Shown piece after piece: positions 18,758 to 28,146 of a stretch of 64,000 nucleotides of DNA; position 1 is the first letter of the stretch, and every line of letters starts with the position of its first letter. The position numbers were made by a program, and so were the translations under genes. Source of the stretch: Escherichia coli (lineage in GTDB: Bacteria; Pseudomonadota; Gammaproteobacteria; Enterobacterales; Enterobacteriaceae); NCBI RefSeq assembly GCF_011881725.1, contig NZ_JAATUR010000001.1:1-64000 (forward strand), in the 5' to 3' direction. Under the pieces are notes generated by a model. It was not told the DNA's origin and did no database searches. It saw only the letters and a program-made list of their open reading frames with translations.

Positions 18758-19162
18758 TTATTTCGCCAATACCGCTGCTGCCGCTTTCGCGACCTGTGCA
18801 TCCTGTGCTCCGGTTAAACCAGAAACGCCCACGGAACCAATAATTTGTCCATCAACGACAACCGGTACACCGCCTTCCAGCGATGTCAGTAACGGTGCCG
18901 TCACAAATGCTGTGCGCCCGTTATTTACCATCTCTTCATAGCCCCTGGTTTCGCGACGCCCCAATGCGGCAGTACGCGCTTTCTCCTGAGAGATGTAAGC
19001 CGCAATTGGCGCGCAATCATCCATACGACTTAACGCCAGCAGATGACCGCCGTCATCAGCAACAGCAATGGAAACAGACCAGTTATTTTTCTGCGCTTCT
19101 TCCTGACCTGCGGCAATAATTGCACTCGCCATTTGCTGGCTAAGAATGACTTTAGTTTTCAT
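18758..19162 (-). CDS. glcG: GlcG, DUF336 protein of the glycolate operon
   Basis: A 134-residue protein of the GlcG/HbpS-like (DUF336, haem-degrading-like) family: IAVADDGGHLLALSRMDDC, SQEKARTAALGR, GGVPVVVDGQIIGSVGVSG. Its role in glycolate use is not established; homologues bind haem or small ligands. I chose the ATG at 19162 with ribosome site GGAATAAC rather than an in-frame codon six residues upstream. Confidence 0.95.
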   Translation of the reverse strand: MKTKVILSQQMASAIIAAGQEEAQKNNWSVSIAVADDGGHLLALSRMDDCAPIAAYISQEKARTAALGRRETRGYEEMVNNGRTAFVTAPLLTSLEGGVPVVVDGQIIGSVGVSGLTGAQDAQVAKAAAAVLAK

Positions 19163-19166
19163 TTTG

Positions 19167-20390
19167 TTATTCCTTTTCAAGGGCTTGTTCTACAATTTCA
19201 ATCCAGTGACGCACAGAGGTACGACCGGCGCTCGCCAGATGCGTCTGGCAACCAATATTGGCGGTGACGATCATTTCCGGTTTGCCGCTTTCCAGCGCAT
19301 TCATTTTGTTATCCCGCAACTGACGCGCCAGATCGGAATGCGTTAACGCGTAAGTCCCCGCCGACCCGCAGCACAAATGGCTGTCGGGAACGTCGGTTAA
19401 AGTAAATCCAAGACGAAGTAACACTTTTTCCACTTCGCCATTCAGCTTTTGCGCATGTTGCAGAGTGCACGGGCAGTGGAAGGCCAGTTTTTTATCGCCA
19501 CGAATCGCCAGCGTTTCCAGCGGCTCGTCACGCAAAAGTTCGACTAAATCGACCGCCAGTTCACTGACCTGACGGGCTTTATCGGCATACAGCGCATCGT
19601 TTTTCAGCATCTGGCCATACTCTTTGACAAACGCACCGCAGCCGCTGGCAGTCTGCAAAATTGCCTCGGCACCCGCTTCAATCGCTGGCCACCAGGCATC
19701 GATATTATTTCGCGCGCGCGCTAACCCTTTTTCTTGCGCATTAAGATGATAGTCCACCGCGCCACAACAGCCTGCCTCGCTGGCAGGCGTCACACTGATC
19801 CCCAGACGGTCCAGCACCCGCGCGGTTGCCGCATTGGTGTTGGGCGAAAGTGTAGGCTGGGCACAGCCTTCCAGCATTAAAACCCGGCGCTTATGGCGCA
19901 GCGGTGGACGCGGTTTAGCTTTCACCGTTTCGGCAGGCAGTTTTGCTCTGACCTGTTCTGGTAAAAACGGTCGCAGCACCAGTCCCACCTGCGTCAGTGC
20001 ACGGAAAACCGCCGGACGCGGCACCACCTGGCGTAGCCCTTCACGCAGCATTCGCTCCGGCAGTGGGCGTTTTACTTTCTGCTCGACAATATCACGCCCG
20101 ATATCCAGCAGATTGTGATAGCGCACACCAGAAGGACAGGTGGTTTCACAATTACGGCAAGTGAGACAGCGATCGAGATGCTCCTGCGTTTTAAGTGTAA
20201 CTTCGTTACCTTCAAGCACTTGTTTAATCAGATAGATACGTCCACGCGGCCCGTCCAGTTCATCACCCAGAAGCTGATAAGTTGGGCAGGTCGCGGTACA
20301 AAATCCACAGTGAACACAGGCGCGCAGGATGCTATCGGCTTCCAGTGCCCGTACGTTCTGGCGCATCTCTTCGGTTAACCGGGTTTGCAT
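19167..20390 (-). CDS. glcF: GlcF, iron-sulfur subunit of glycolate oxidase
   Basis: A 407-residue protein with two ferredoxin-type [4Fe-4S] motifs (Cys25-28-31-35 in CVHCGFCTATCP and Cys75-78-81-85 in CLTCRNCETTCP) and two CCG domains (CCGAVDYH, CCGSAGTYA). It passes electrons from the flavin subunits GlcD/GlcE to the quinone pool at the inner membrane. The ATG at 20390 gives the known N-terminus MQTRLTEEMRQ; a longer frame upstream overlaps glcE and is not credible. Confidence 0.96.
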   Translation of the reverse strand: MQTRLTEEMRQNVRALEADSILRACVHCGFCTATCPTYQLLGDELDGPRGRIYLIKQVLEGNEVTLKTQEHLDRCLTCRNCETTCPSGVRYHNLLDIGRDIVEQKVKRPLPERMLREGLRQVVPRPAVFRALTQVGLVLRPFLPEQVRAKLPAETVKAKPRPPLRHKRRVLMLEGCAQPTLSPNTNAATARVLDRLGISVTPASEAGCCGAVDYHLNAQEKGLARARNNIDAWWPAIEAGAEAILQTASGCGAFVKEYGQMLKNDALYADKARQVSELAVDLVELLRDEPLETLAIRGDKKLAFHCPCTLQHAQKLNGEVEKVLLRLGFTLTDVPDSHLCCGSAGTYALTHSDLARQLRDNKMNALESGKPEMIVTANIGCQTHLASAGRTSVRHWIEIVEQALEKE

Positions 20391-20400
20391 AGCCAGCTCC

Positions 20401-21453
20401 TTAAAGTTCCGCGTACATGCGACCAGGGTTAAACACGCCGCAAGGATCGAGCTGCTGTTTAAGCTGCTGGTGATAGCGGAATAAAGGGGCGGGTAGAGGG
20501 GCAAAGCCGCCATCTCCGGCACTAAAACGGGTCGCATGACCGCCAGCGTTGCGGGCGATACGATGAATTTGATTATCATCGGCTGTCGATTTCAGCCAGC
20601 GTAACGCCCCGCCCCAGTCGATCAGTTGCTCGCCGGGTAGGTCTATCATCGGCGCATCGGTAGGGAGCGAAATGCGCCATAAGGTGCCAGGTAATGAGAA
20701 AAACGGCAGTTGTTGTTCACGCAATTGCTGCCAGAACAGACCAGCAACCTCTTCACCCCCCAGCAGTTCACGCGCCGCTTTTACTGATCCTTCGCCGCCT
20801 TCAAGGCGGATCCACAACGCGTTGTCGAAGTAACATAAGCCACTAATAGGTAATGGCTGGAGTTGCCACTGGGCGATTTCGTTCATGGCTTCACGTAGGC
20901 TGATTTCCCGACGCAGACTCAGAGTGGCGCGCGGTCGCGGTAACACTTTCATTGAGATTTCAGTGAGCACGCCAAGACAGCCGTAGCTTCCGGCCATTAA
21001 CCGCGAGAGATCGTATCCGGCAACGTTTTTCATCACTTCACCACCAAAGCGCAGATGTTTTCCGGTGCCGGTAATGATGCGCGTACCGAGGACAAAATCG
21101 CGTACCGATCCGCTCCACGGGCGACGCGGCCCCGCCAGTCCACAGGCAACCATCCCGCCCCAGGAGGCTTCTTCACCATAATGCGGCGGCTCACAGGGCA
21201 GCATTTGCCCGGCGCTTTCCAGCGCCGCTTCAATCGCTACCAGCGGTGTTCCGGCGCGAGCAGTAATCACCAGTTCTGTCGGGTCGTAATTAACAATGCC
21301 GCGATGGCAACGCACATCCAGCGTTTGTCCGGTGACAGGGCGACCTAAAAAAGCTTTGCTATTGCTTCCCTGAATCACCAGCGGCGTTTTATCGCTAATC
21401 GCCTGATTCACCTGCTCCAGCAGCGTCTGGCTGTAATCACACTCGCGTAGCAT
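20401..21453 (-). CDS. glcE: GlcE, FAD-binding subunit of glycolate oxidase
   Basis: A 350-residue FAD_binding_4 protein (PCMH-type fold: VIQGSNSKAFLGRP, CEPPHYGEEASWGGMVACGLAGPRRPW, GGEVMKNVAGYDLSRLMAGSYG). It is required with GlcD and GlcF for glycolate-to-glyoxylate oxidation. Its start codon overlaps the glcD stop by one base (TGATG), indicating translational coupling. Confidence 0.96.
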   Translation of the reverse strand: MLRECDYSQTLLEQVNQAISDKTPLVIQGSNSKAFLGRPVTGQTLDVRCHRGIVNYDPTELVITARAGTPLVAIEAALESAGQMLPCEPPHYGEEASWGGMVACGLAGPRRPWSGSVRDFVLGTRIITGTGKHLRFGGEVMKNVAGYDLSRLMAGSYGCLGVLTEISMKVLPRPRATLSLRREISLREAMNEIAQWQLQPLPISGLCYFDNALWIRLEGGEGSVKAARELLGGEEVAGLFWQQLREQQLPFFSLPGTLWRISLPTDAPMIDLPGEQLIDWGGALRWLKSTADDNQIHRIARNAGGHATRFSAGDGGFAPLPAPLFRYHQQLKQQLDPCGVFNPGRMYAEL

Positions 21454-22952
21454 CAGAAACGCTCCAGTTCAGGGAAAGGTAAATGGCCGTGATGCACATG
21501 CATGGCACCAAATTCAGCGCAGCGGTGTAGCGTGGGGATGTTTTTCCCTGGGTTTAGCAATCCATCAGGATCAAACGCTGCCTTGACTGCATGGAACGTC
21601 GTGATTTCATCGCCGTTGAACTGGGCGCACATTTGATTGATTTTTTCACGCCCGATGCCATGTTCCCCACTAATACTGCCGCCCACTTCGACGCAGAGTT
21701 CGAGGATCTTTCCACCCAGCTCTTCCGCACGGGCAAATTCGCCGGGTTCGTTGGCATCGAAAAGGATTAATGGATGCATGTTGCCGTCTCCCGCGTGAAA
21801 AACGTTGGCGACGCGTAAATCATATTGCTGCGATAAACGGGCAATCCCTTCCAGTACGCCAGGCAGCGCGCGACGCGGGATGGTGCCGTCCATACAGTAG
21901 TAATCAGGAGAAATGCGCCCCACTGCCGGGAAGGCGTTTTTGCGGCCAGCCCAGAAACGTACGCGCTCCGCTTCGTCCTGCGCCAGACGGACGTCAGTCG
22001 CGCCCGCTTTCCGTAAGATGTCATTAACTCGTTCGCAGTCTTCCTGTACGTCAGACTCCACGCCGTCCAGCTCACACAACAAAATTGCTTCGGCATCGAT
22101 GGGATAACCGGCATGAATAAAATCTTCCGCCGCACGGATCGACAGGTTGTCCATCATCTCCAGCCCGCCGGGGATAATTCCATTGGCGATGATGTCACCG
22201 ACGGCAAGTCCAGCTTTTTCTACCGAGTCAAAGCTGGCTAATAACACGCGCGCCACGGGCGGTTTCGGCAGCAGTTTTACCGTCACTTCGGTGGTCACGC
22301 CGAGCATACCTTCCGATCCGGTGAACAGCGCCAGCAGATCAAAACCTGGCGAATCCAGCGCGTCAGATCCCAGCGTCAGAGCCTCACCGTCGAGCGTTTG
22401 TACTTCAATTTTCAGCAGGTTATGTACGGTAAGCCCATATTTCAGGCAGTGAACACCACCGGCATTTTCCGCCACATTGCCGCCAATGGAACAGGCGATT
22501 TGTGAGGACGGATCCGGCGCGTAATAGAGATTATGCGGCGCTACGGCCTGGGAGATCGCCAGGTTACGCACGCCCGGCTGCACGCGCGCACGGCGACCGA
22601 CGGGATTAATGTCGAGGATCTCTTTAAAGCGCGCCATCACCAACAAAACACCTTTTTCCAGCGGCAGCGCGCCACCAGAAAGCCCGGTGCCTGCGCCACG
22701 GGTCACTACCGGTACACGCAGACGATGGCAGACAGCCAGAATCGCCGTCACTTGTTCCATCTGCTTTGGCAAAACAACCAGTAATGGGCGCGTGCGATAC
22801 GCGCTCAACCCGTCACACTCGTAAGGAATGATCTCCTCATCGGTATGCAGGATCTCCAGTCCAGGGACATGCTCACGCAGTGCCATCAGTACCGATGTGC
22901 GGTCAACATCGGGTAAAGCGCCATCAAGACGCTCTTCGTACAAGATGCTCAT
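21453..22952 (-). CDS. glcD: GlcD, catalytic FAD subunit of glycolate oxidase
   Basis: A 499-residue flavoprotein of the vanillyl-alcohol-oxidase/D-lactate-dehydrogenase type. It has the FAD motif VVTRGAGTGLSGGALP, DPSSQIACSIGGNVAENAGG, the C-terminal domain with VFHAGDGNMHPLILFD, and the catalytic/metal region SISGEHGIGREK. It is the first gene of glcDEFGBA, transcribed divergently from glcC. Confidence 0.97.
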   Translation of the reverse strand: MSILYEERLDGALPDVDRTSVLMALREHVPGLEILHTDEEIIPYECDGLSAYRTRPLLVVLPKQMEQVTAILAVCHRLRVPVVTRGAGTGLSGGALPLEKGVLLVMARFKEILDINPVGRRARVQPGVRNLAISQAVAPHNLYYAPDPSSQIACSIGGNVAENAGGVHCLKYGLTVHNLLKIEVQTLDGEALTLGSDALDSPGFDLLALFTGSEGMLGVTTEVTVKLLPKPPVARVLLASFDSVEKAGLAVGDIIANGIIPGGLEMMDNLSIRAAEDFIHAGYPIDAEAILLCELDGVESDVQEDCERVNDILRKAGATDVRLAQDEAERVRFWAGRKNAFPAVGRISPDYYCMDGTIPRRALPGVLEGIARLSQQYDLRVANVFHAGDGNMHPLILFDANEPGEFARAEELGGKILELCVEVGGSISGEHGIGREKINQMCAQFNGDEITTFHAVKAAFDPDGLLNPGKNIPTLHRCAEFGAMHVHHGHLPFPELERF

Positions 22953-23200
22953 GAGTAGGCTTCGCTTTGTTGTGTTGTGTAGCAGCTAATTTATGCGCTG
23001 CTTCTGTGAACAGTTATTAAGCGGGGTTTTTGTTTTCGTCTATCTCTTTAGCTACCGGTCAGACCATTTTTTTTCCAGCTCTGTGACCTTGACTTGGTTA
23101 AGTTAATGTTAAATTGATGTAACATAATCACTTACGTGATGTGCGTATTTCGCGAATTAAGAACAGAAAAATTGGTCCTACCTGTGCACGAGGTCCGGGA
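22953..23200. promoter_or_regulatory. glcD/glcC divergent control region
   Basis: This 248-bp spacer separates the operon from its regulator and must hold both promoters. GlcC, IHF, CRP and ArcA control is known for this region in K-12. I see an AT-rich centre and TGTGACCTTGACTTGG at 23079-23094, a half CRP site at best. I cannot define the GlcC operator by eye. Confidence 0.45.
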
Positions 23201-23965
23201 ATGAAAGATGAACGCCGCCCTATTTGCGAAGTGGTTGCAGAGAGTATCGAACGGTTAATTATCGACGGCGTGCTGAAGGTCGGACAGCCGCTTCCTTCAG
23301 AGCGTCGACTGTGTGAAAAGCTCGGCTTCTCGCGTTCCGCACTGCGTGAAGGGCTGACCGTGCTGCGCGGTCGCGGGATTATTGAAACAGCGCAGGGGCG
23401 CGATTCTCGTGTCGCACGGCTTAATCGGGTGCAGGACACCAGCCCGCTGATCCATCTGTTCAGCACGCAGCCGCGAACGCTATATGATCTGCTTGATGTC
23501 CGTGCATTGCTGGAAGGCGAATCGGCAAGGCTGGCGGCAACGCTGGGAACCCAGGCAGATTTTGTATTGATAACCCGCTGTTATGAAAAAATGCTCGCAG
23601 CCAGTGAAAATAACAAAGAGATTTCGTTGATCGAACATGCACAGTTGGATCACGCTTTCCATCTCGCGATTTGTCAGGCGTCTCACAATCAGGTGCTGGT
23701 GTTTACGCTGCAATCATTGACCGACCTGATGTTTAATTCGGTGTTTGCCAGCGTAAATAATCTCTACCATCGGCCACAGCAGAAAAAACAGATCGATCGC
23801 CAGCATGCGCGGATCTACAACGCGGTGTTGCAGCGGCTGCCGCACGTTGCCCAGCGCGCAGCACGCGATCATGTGCGGACCGTGAAAAAGAATCTCCACG
23901 ATATCGAGCTGGAAGGTCACCATTTGATTCGCTCGGCGGTGCCGCTGGAGATGAAGCAGGGGTGA
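23201..23965 (+). CDS. glcC: GlcC, glycolate-responsive regulator
   Basis: A 254-residue GntR-family (FadR subfamily) regulator. The winged helix covers residues 1-75, with LPSERRLCEKLGFSRSALRE and GRGIIETAQG. The all-helical ligand domain has the metal/ligand residues in DVRALLEGESARLAA and LDHAFHLAICQASHN. It activates glcDEFGBA in response to glycolate and represses itself. I chose the ATG at 23201 (known N-terminus MKDERRPICEVV). The tail reads LEMKQG, where my recalled K-12 protein ends LEMNLS. Confidence 0.95.
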   Translation: MKDERRPICEVVAESIERLIIDGVLKVGQPLPSERRLCEKLGFSRSALREGLTVLRGRGIIETAQGRDSRVARLNRVQDTSPLIHLFSTQPRTLYDLLDVRALLEGESARLAATLGTQADFVLITRCYEKMLAASENNKEISLIEHAQLDHAFHLAICQASHNQVLVFTLQSLTDLMFNSVFASVNNLYHRPQQKKQIDRQHARIYNAVLQRLPHVAQRAARDHVRTVKKNLHDIELEGHHLIRSAVPLEMKQG

Positions 23966-23971
23966 CTGCCA

Positions 23972-25096
23972 TCAAATCTGCTTTTCATACAATCGGTAAC
24001 GCTTGTACGGCTCCGCCCCAATGCGTTCCAGCATGTTATTCATGCCCGTATTGGTTTCGAGGATCCATGACATCTCCAGCGCATCAATCTTCCGGCGGGC
24101 AAAGGGATCGCGTAATGCTTCAATCAGCAACAGCGCAATCACCGGGCCGATGCGGCTGAACTGATACTCGTCGCGGACGCCCATCAGCGGTACTCGGGCA
24201 GTTCGCACACCACTGACTTTTAAGCGCCACAGCAATTTTGTCCAACCGAAGGGAAAAAGCGATCCATCGAGATCGGCAATCGCTTCGTTGATATTCGGCA
24301 AGCCAACAATAAACGCGCAGGGTGCAGAATCTATCTCGGCTATGTAAATCATATCGTCCGGCACCAGATACTTAAGCTGATCGCCCATGGTTGCGAATTC
24401 ATGTTCGGTAAACGGCACAAATCCCCAGTTGTGCTGCCAGCCAGAGTTGAAAATCTCACGCAGGATCTGCATTTCTTCGGCAAACCGCTGGCGATTGATG
24501 CAGCGGATAGTCACCTTTTTGCGCACCTGATCCATCAGTTTTTTTAGCGCCGGAGAGAAAGTGAGATCGGTTCGCTGCATCCACCACGCCAGTAAATCAA
24601 TGCCTTTGCGATAACCCAATTGTTCAATATGCGCGGCATACCACGGTTTACCGTGCGGCATCATCGCACAGGGCGGTGTGTCGAAACCCTCAATCAGTAA
24701 CCCGCTTTCCTGATTGATATTCAGGCTGAAGGGCCCCGTGATGTTATGCGCCCCTTGTGATATCAACCATGCTTCCGCTACATCAAATAAAGCAGCAAAA
24801 ACCCGTGAATCATCAATGGCATCAATCATACCGAAATGACCGGTGTCTTCGCCGTAACGCTCGCGGTGCAAAGTATCGATTTGCGCGGTAATCCGCCCAA
24901 CTACCTGCCCTTCTTTTTTCGCCACCCACGCCTGCCAGATAATATGGTCCGTCCCCGGATTTTTCGCTGACAGATGCTCGCTGCGTTCAATGAATAAAGG
25001 GGGGATCCAGTTCGGATCATCAGGATAAAGTGATGACGGAAAAGCGATAAATGCCTTAAGGTCATTTTTATTTACTACTTTTTCGATTTTAATCAT
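23972..25096 (-). CDS. yghO: YghO, GNAT-fold N-acyltransferase candidate (possible ceramide synthase)
   Basis: A 374-residue soluble protein starting MIKIEKVVNKNDLKAFIAFP. It contains GNAT-like segments (IIWQAWVAKKEGQVVGRITAQID; ITGPFSLNINQESGLLIEGF; DMIYIAEIDSAPCAFIVGLPNINEA; ALEMSWILETNTGMNNMLERIGAEPYKRYRLYEK). K-12 calls it a putative regulator, but no DNA-binding motif is visible. As I recall, the Caulobacter bacterial ceramide synthase (an N-acyltransferase) belongs to this family. The adjacent acyl-transfer operon supports an N-acylating role on a sphingoid-type base. An in-frame ATG lies six codons upstream; neither start has a strong ribosome site. Confidence 0.7.
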   Translation of the reverse strand: MIKIEKVVNKNDLKAFIAFPSSLYPDDPNWIPPLFIERSEHLSAKNPGTDHIIWQAWVAKKEGQVVGRITAQIDTLHRERYGEDTGHFGMIDAIDDSRVFAALFDVAEAWLISQGAHNITGPFSLNINQESGLLIEGFDTPPCAMMPHGKPWYAAHIEQLGYRKGIDLLAWWMQRTDLTFSPALKKLMDQVRKKVTIRCINRQRFAEEMQILREIFNSGWQHNWGFVPFTEHEFATMGDQLKYLVPDDMIYIAEIDSAPCAFIVGLPNINEAIADLDGSLFPFGWTKLLWRLKVSGVRTARVPLMGVRDEYQFSRIGPVIALLLIEALRDPFARRKIDALEMSWILETNTGMNNMLERIGAEPYKRYRLYEKQI

Positions 25097-25114
25097 CAGC
25101 AGTTCGCGTTCCAT

Positions 25115-25470
25115 AGCTTAGTGGATAACAAAGAATTAATACTGAAAATAAACAACAACGGACGGCACGTTATCAATCCACACAGTGAATATAATAAAAT
25201 AACCTTTATGAATAATTACAATAAACCAGAATCACCGTTAGCCGATTAATATAAGTATTATGTATTTAAGGTGCCCCATCAGAGCATTATCTTGATACAT
25301 TCACCAATTAAATATTATTCACAATGAACAGAGTAAAAACTTAAAACATTACTTTAATCAATGTTCAATATCGCACCAATGAAAATACTATCTCATTTAT
25401 CTTTTATGCATATATAATCCACCGCATTATTGTCACTTTATTTTTGATATCCAATTTTTTCGTGGTGTAT
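25115..25470. promoter_or_regulatory. Divergent yghO / acyl-AMP ligase promoter region (356 bp)
   Basis: This very AT-rich spacer has no coding frame. A TATAAT at 25413-25418 lies 53 bases before the plus-strand operon start and is a plausible -10, but no good -35 is visible. A/T tracts throughout suggest H-NS silencing, so expression may be conditional. Confidence 0.45.
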
Positions 25471-27204
25471 ATGTCCAATAAATTTTTTACGCATTCCCTG
25501 CCTATGCGCTATGCCGATTTTCCAACGCTGGTTGATGCTTTGGACTATGCCGCTCTGGGAAGCGCCGGAATGAATTTTTATGACAGGCGATGCCAACTTG
25601 AAGAAAAATTGGAATATCAGACACTAAAAGCGCGCGCCGAAACAGGGGCAAAGCGACTGCTATCGCTGAATCTGAAAAAAGGCGAACGTGTGGCGCTTAT
25701 TGCGGAAACCAGTAGCGGGTTTGTCGAGGCATTTTTTGCCTGCCAGTATGCCGGATTAGTCGCCGTGCCGTTGGCGATTCCGATGGGCGTCGGTCAGCGG
25801 GACTCCTGGAGCGCCAAACTGCAAGGTTTACTGGCAAGCTGCCAACCAGCCGCGATAATCACTGGCGATGAATGGTTGCCGCTGGTCAATGCTGCAACGC
25901 ATGATAACCCCGAGTTGCATGTTTTAAGCCACGAATGGTTTAAGGCGTTACCGGAAGCCGATGTCGCACTCCAGCGCCCAGTTCCAGACGATATCGCCTA
26001 CCTCCAGTACACCTCCGGCAGTACCCGTTTTCCCCGTGGCGTTATCATCACTCATCGCGAAGTGATGGCTAATCTACGTGCTATAAGCCACGACGGCATT
26101 AAATTACGCCCTGGCGACCGCTGCGTCTCCTGGCTGCCTTTCTACCATGATATGGGGCTGGTCGGTTTTCTCCTGACACCTGTCGCCACGCAGCTTTCGG
26201 TGGATTATTTGCGCACCCAGGATTTCGCCATGCGCCCGCTGCAATGGCTTAAATTGATCAGTAAAAATCGTGGCACCGTTTCCGTCGCGCCACCATTTGG
26301 TTATGAATTGTGTCAGCGCCGCGTTAATGAAAAAGATCTCGCTGAACTAGAGCTCTCCTGCTGGCGCGTCGCCGGTATTGGCGCAGAACCCATCTCCGCA
26401 GAACAGCTCCATCAATTTGCTGAATGTTTCCGTCAGGTTAACTTTAACGATAAAACCTTTATGCCCTGCTACGGACTGGCAGAGAACGCGCTGGCCGTCA
26501 GCTTCTCCGATGAAGCCTCCGGAGTTGTGGTAAACGAAGTAGATCGCGACGTCCTCGAATATCAGGGTAAAGCCGTCACACCGGATGTTGAGACACGCGC
26601 CGTATCGACTTTCGTCAACTGCGGTAAGGCGTTGCCGGAACATGGCATTGAAATCCGTAATGAAGCGGGTATGCCAGTCGCGGAACGCGTGGTGGGCCAT
26701 ATTTGTATCTCCGGCCCCAGCCTGATGAGCGGCTATTTTGGCGACCAGACTTCGCAGGATGATATCGCGGCGACGGGTTGGTTAGATACCGGCGACCTCG
26801 GCTATCTGCTGGACGGTTACCTCTATGTCACCGGGCGTATTAAAGATCTGATTATTATTCGTGGCCGTAATATTTGGCCACAAGATATTGAATACATTGC
26901 GGAACAGGAACCGGAAATTCACTCTGGCGATGCCATTGCCTTTGTCACCGCCCAGGAAAAAATCATTTTGCAGATCCAGTGCCGGATCAGCGATGAAAAT
27001 CGTCGCGCCCAGCTTATCCACTCTCTGGCGGCGCGGATACAAAGCGAATTTGGCGTTTCGGCAGCTATCGACTTGTTACCCCCCCACAGTATTCCGCGCA
27101 CTTCTTCCGGTAAACCTGCCCGCGCAGAAGCGAAAAAACGTTATCAGAAGGCCTATGCCGCCAATCTCCATGTGCAGGAATCCCTCGCAGGTTTTGCGCA
27201 ATGA
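25471..27204 (+). CDS. Fatty acyl-AMP ligase / acyl-ACP synthetase of the sphingolipid-like operon
   Basis: A 577-residue ANL-superfamily enzyme. The P-loop YTSGSTRFPRG is at 180-190, with the ACYGLAEN-like A5 motif CYGLAENA (333-340), WLDTGDLGYL (437-446), GRIKDLIIIRGRNIWPQDIE (455-474) and the catalytic C-terminal lysine in PRTSSGKPARAE (K548). Fatty acyl-AMP ligases activate a fatty acid with ATP and load it onto an acyl carrier protein. The dedicated ACP two genes downstream is the obvious acceptor. Start: ATG 25471; a TTG nine codons upstream is open but lacks a ribosome site. It overlaps the next gene by four bases (ATGA). Confidence 0.85.
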   Translation: MSNKFFTHSLPMRYADFPTLVDALDYAALGSAGMNFYDRRCQLEEKLEYQTLKARAETGAKRLLSLNLKKGERVALIAETSSGFVEAFFACQYAGLVAVPLAIPMGVGQRDSWSAKLQGLLASCQPAAIITGDEWLPLVNAATHDNPELHVLSHEWFKALPEADVALQRPVPDDIAYLQYTSGSTRFPRGVIITHREVMANLRAISHDGIKLRPGDRCVSWLPFYHDMGLVGFLLTPVATQLSVDYLRTQDFAMRPLQWLKLISKNRGTVSVAPPFGYELCQRRVNEKDLAELELSCWRVAGIGAEPISAEQLHQFAECFRQVNFNDKTFMPCYGLAENALAVSFSDEASGVVVNEVDRDVLEYQGKAVTPDVETRAVSTFVNCGKALPEHGIEIRNEAGMPVAERVVGHICISGPSLMSGYFGDQTSQDDIAATGWLDTGDLGYLLDGYLYVTGRIKDLIIIRGRNIWPQDIEYIAEQEPEIHSGDAIAFVTAQEKIILQIQCRISDENRRAQLIHSLAARIQSEFGVSAAIDLLPPHSIPRTSSGKPARAEAKKRYQKAYAANLHVQESLAGFAQ

Positions 27205-28115
27205 ATCAAACGGTCGCGGTGACAGGCGCTACCGGGTTTATCGGTAAATATATTATCGATAATCTGCTCGCCCGCGGCTTTCACATTCGCGCATTGACGC
27301 GTACTCCCCGTGCGCTCCATAACGATAACGTTACCTGGGTGCGCGGTTCCCTGGAAGATACGCATTCACTTAGCGAGTTGGTTGCTGGTGCCGATGCTGT
27401 GGTCCATTGCGCTGGACAAGTGCGCGGACACAAAGAAGAGATTTTTACCCGCTGTAACGTTGACGGCAGCCTGCGCCTGATGCAGGCGGCAAAAGAGAGC
27501 GGCTTTTGCCAACGTTTTCTGTTTATCTCTTCGCTGGCGGCACGCCATCCCGACCTCTCCTGGTATGCAAACTCCAAACACGTCGCCGAACAACGGCTGA
27601 CCGCAATGGCGGACGAAATTACGCTGGGCGTTTTTCGCCCAACAGCAGTTTATGGCCCCGGCGATAAAGAGTTAAAACCACTGTTTGACTGGATGCTCCG
27701 CGGCCTGCTGCCACGGCTGGGCGCACCAGAGACTCAGCTCTCTTTCCTGCACGTCACCGATTTCGCGCAAGCTGTGGGTCAGTGGTTAAGCACCGATTCC
27801 GTACAGACGCAAACGTATGAATTATGTGATGGCATCGCTGGTGGCTATGACTGGCAGCGCGTGCAACAACTGGCCGCCACCGCCCGTCAAGGAGCGGTAC
27901 GGATGGTCGGCGTTCCTCTGCCGTTGCTCACCTGCCTTGCGGATATCAGTACCGCGTTGAGTCGCCTGGCAGGTAAAGAACCGATGCTAACTCGCTCGAA
28001 ATTAGGCGAATTAACCCATATCGATTGGTCAGCAAGTAATTACCGTATTTCTGAAGATATTAATTGGTTTCCCGGGATTAGCCTGGAACACGCATTACGC
28101 AACGGGCTATTTTGA
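27201..28115 (+). CDS. NAD(P)-dependent epimerase/reductase (CerR-like)
   Basis: A 304-residue extended short-chain dehydrogenase. It has a Rossmann glycine motif GATGFIG (residues 9-15), an active-site serine around 110-111 (FLFISSLAARH), and the YxxxK pair Tyr122/Lys126 (WYANSKHVAEQ). The family covers sugar epimerases and 3-beta-hydroxysteroid/dihydroflavonol reductases. Between an acyl-ACP synthetase and an ACP/oxoamine-synthase pair, the best guess is reduction of the 3-keto group of a keto-sphingoid or keto-ceramide, as for Caulobacter CerR. It is translationally coupled to the ligase. Confidence 0.75.
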   Translation: MNQTVAVTGATGFIGKYIIDNLLARGFHIRALTRTPRALHNDNVTWVRGSLEDTHSLSELVAGADAVVHCAGQVRGHKEEIFTRCNVDGSLRLMQAAKESGFCQRFLFISSLAARHPDLSWYANSKHVAEQRLTAMADEITLGVFRPTAVYGPGDKELKPLFDWMLRGLLPRLGAPETQLSFLHVTDFAQAVGQWLSTDSVQTQTYELCDGIAGGYDWQRVQQLAATARQGAVRMVGVPLPLLTCLADISTALSRLAGKEPMLTRSKLGELTHIDWSASNYRISEDINWFPGISLEHALRNGLF

Positions 28116-28146
28116 TTGTCTTGTTAAAAGGTGTGTTAACGTTTCT

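Noticed and set aside
23141-23200. Longer glcC start at 23141
   Set aside because: The extension (MRISRIKNRK...) lies in the control region and lacks the family N-terminus; the ATG at 23201 fits the known protein.
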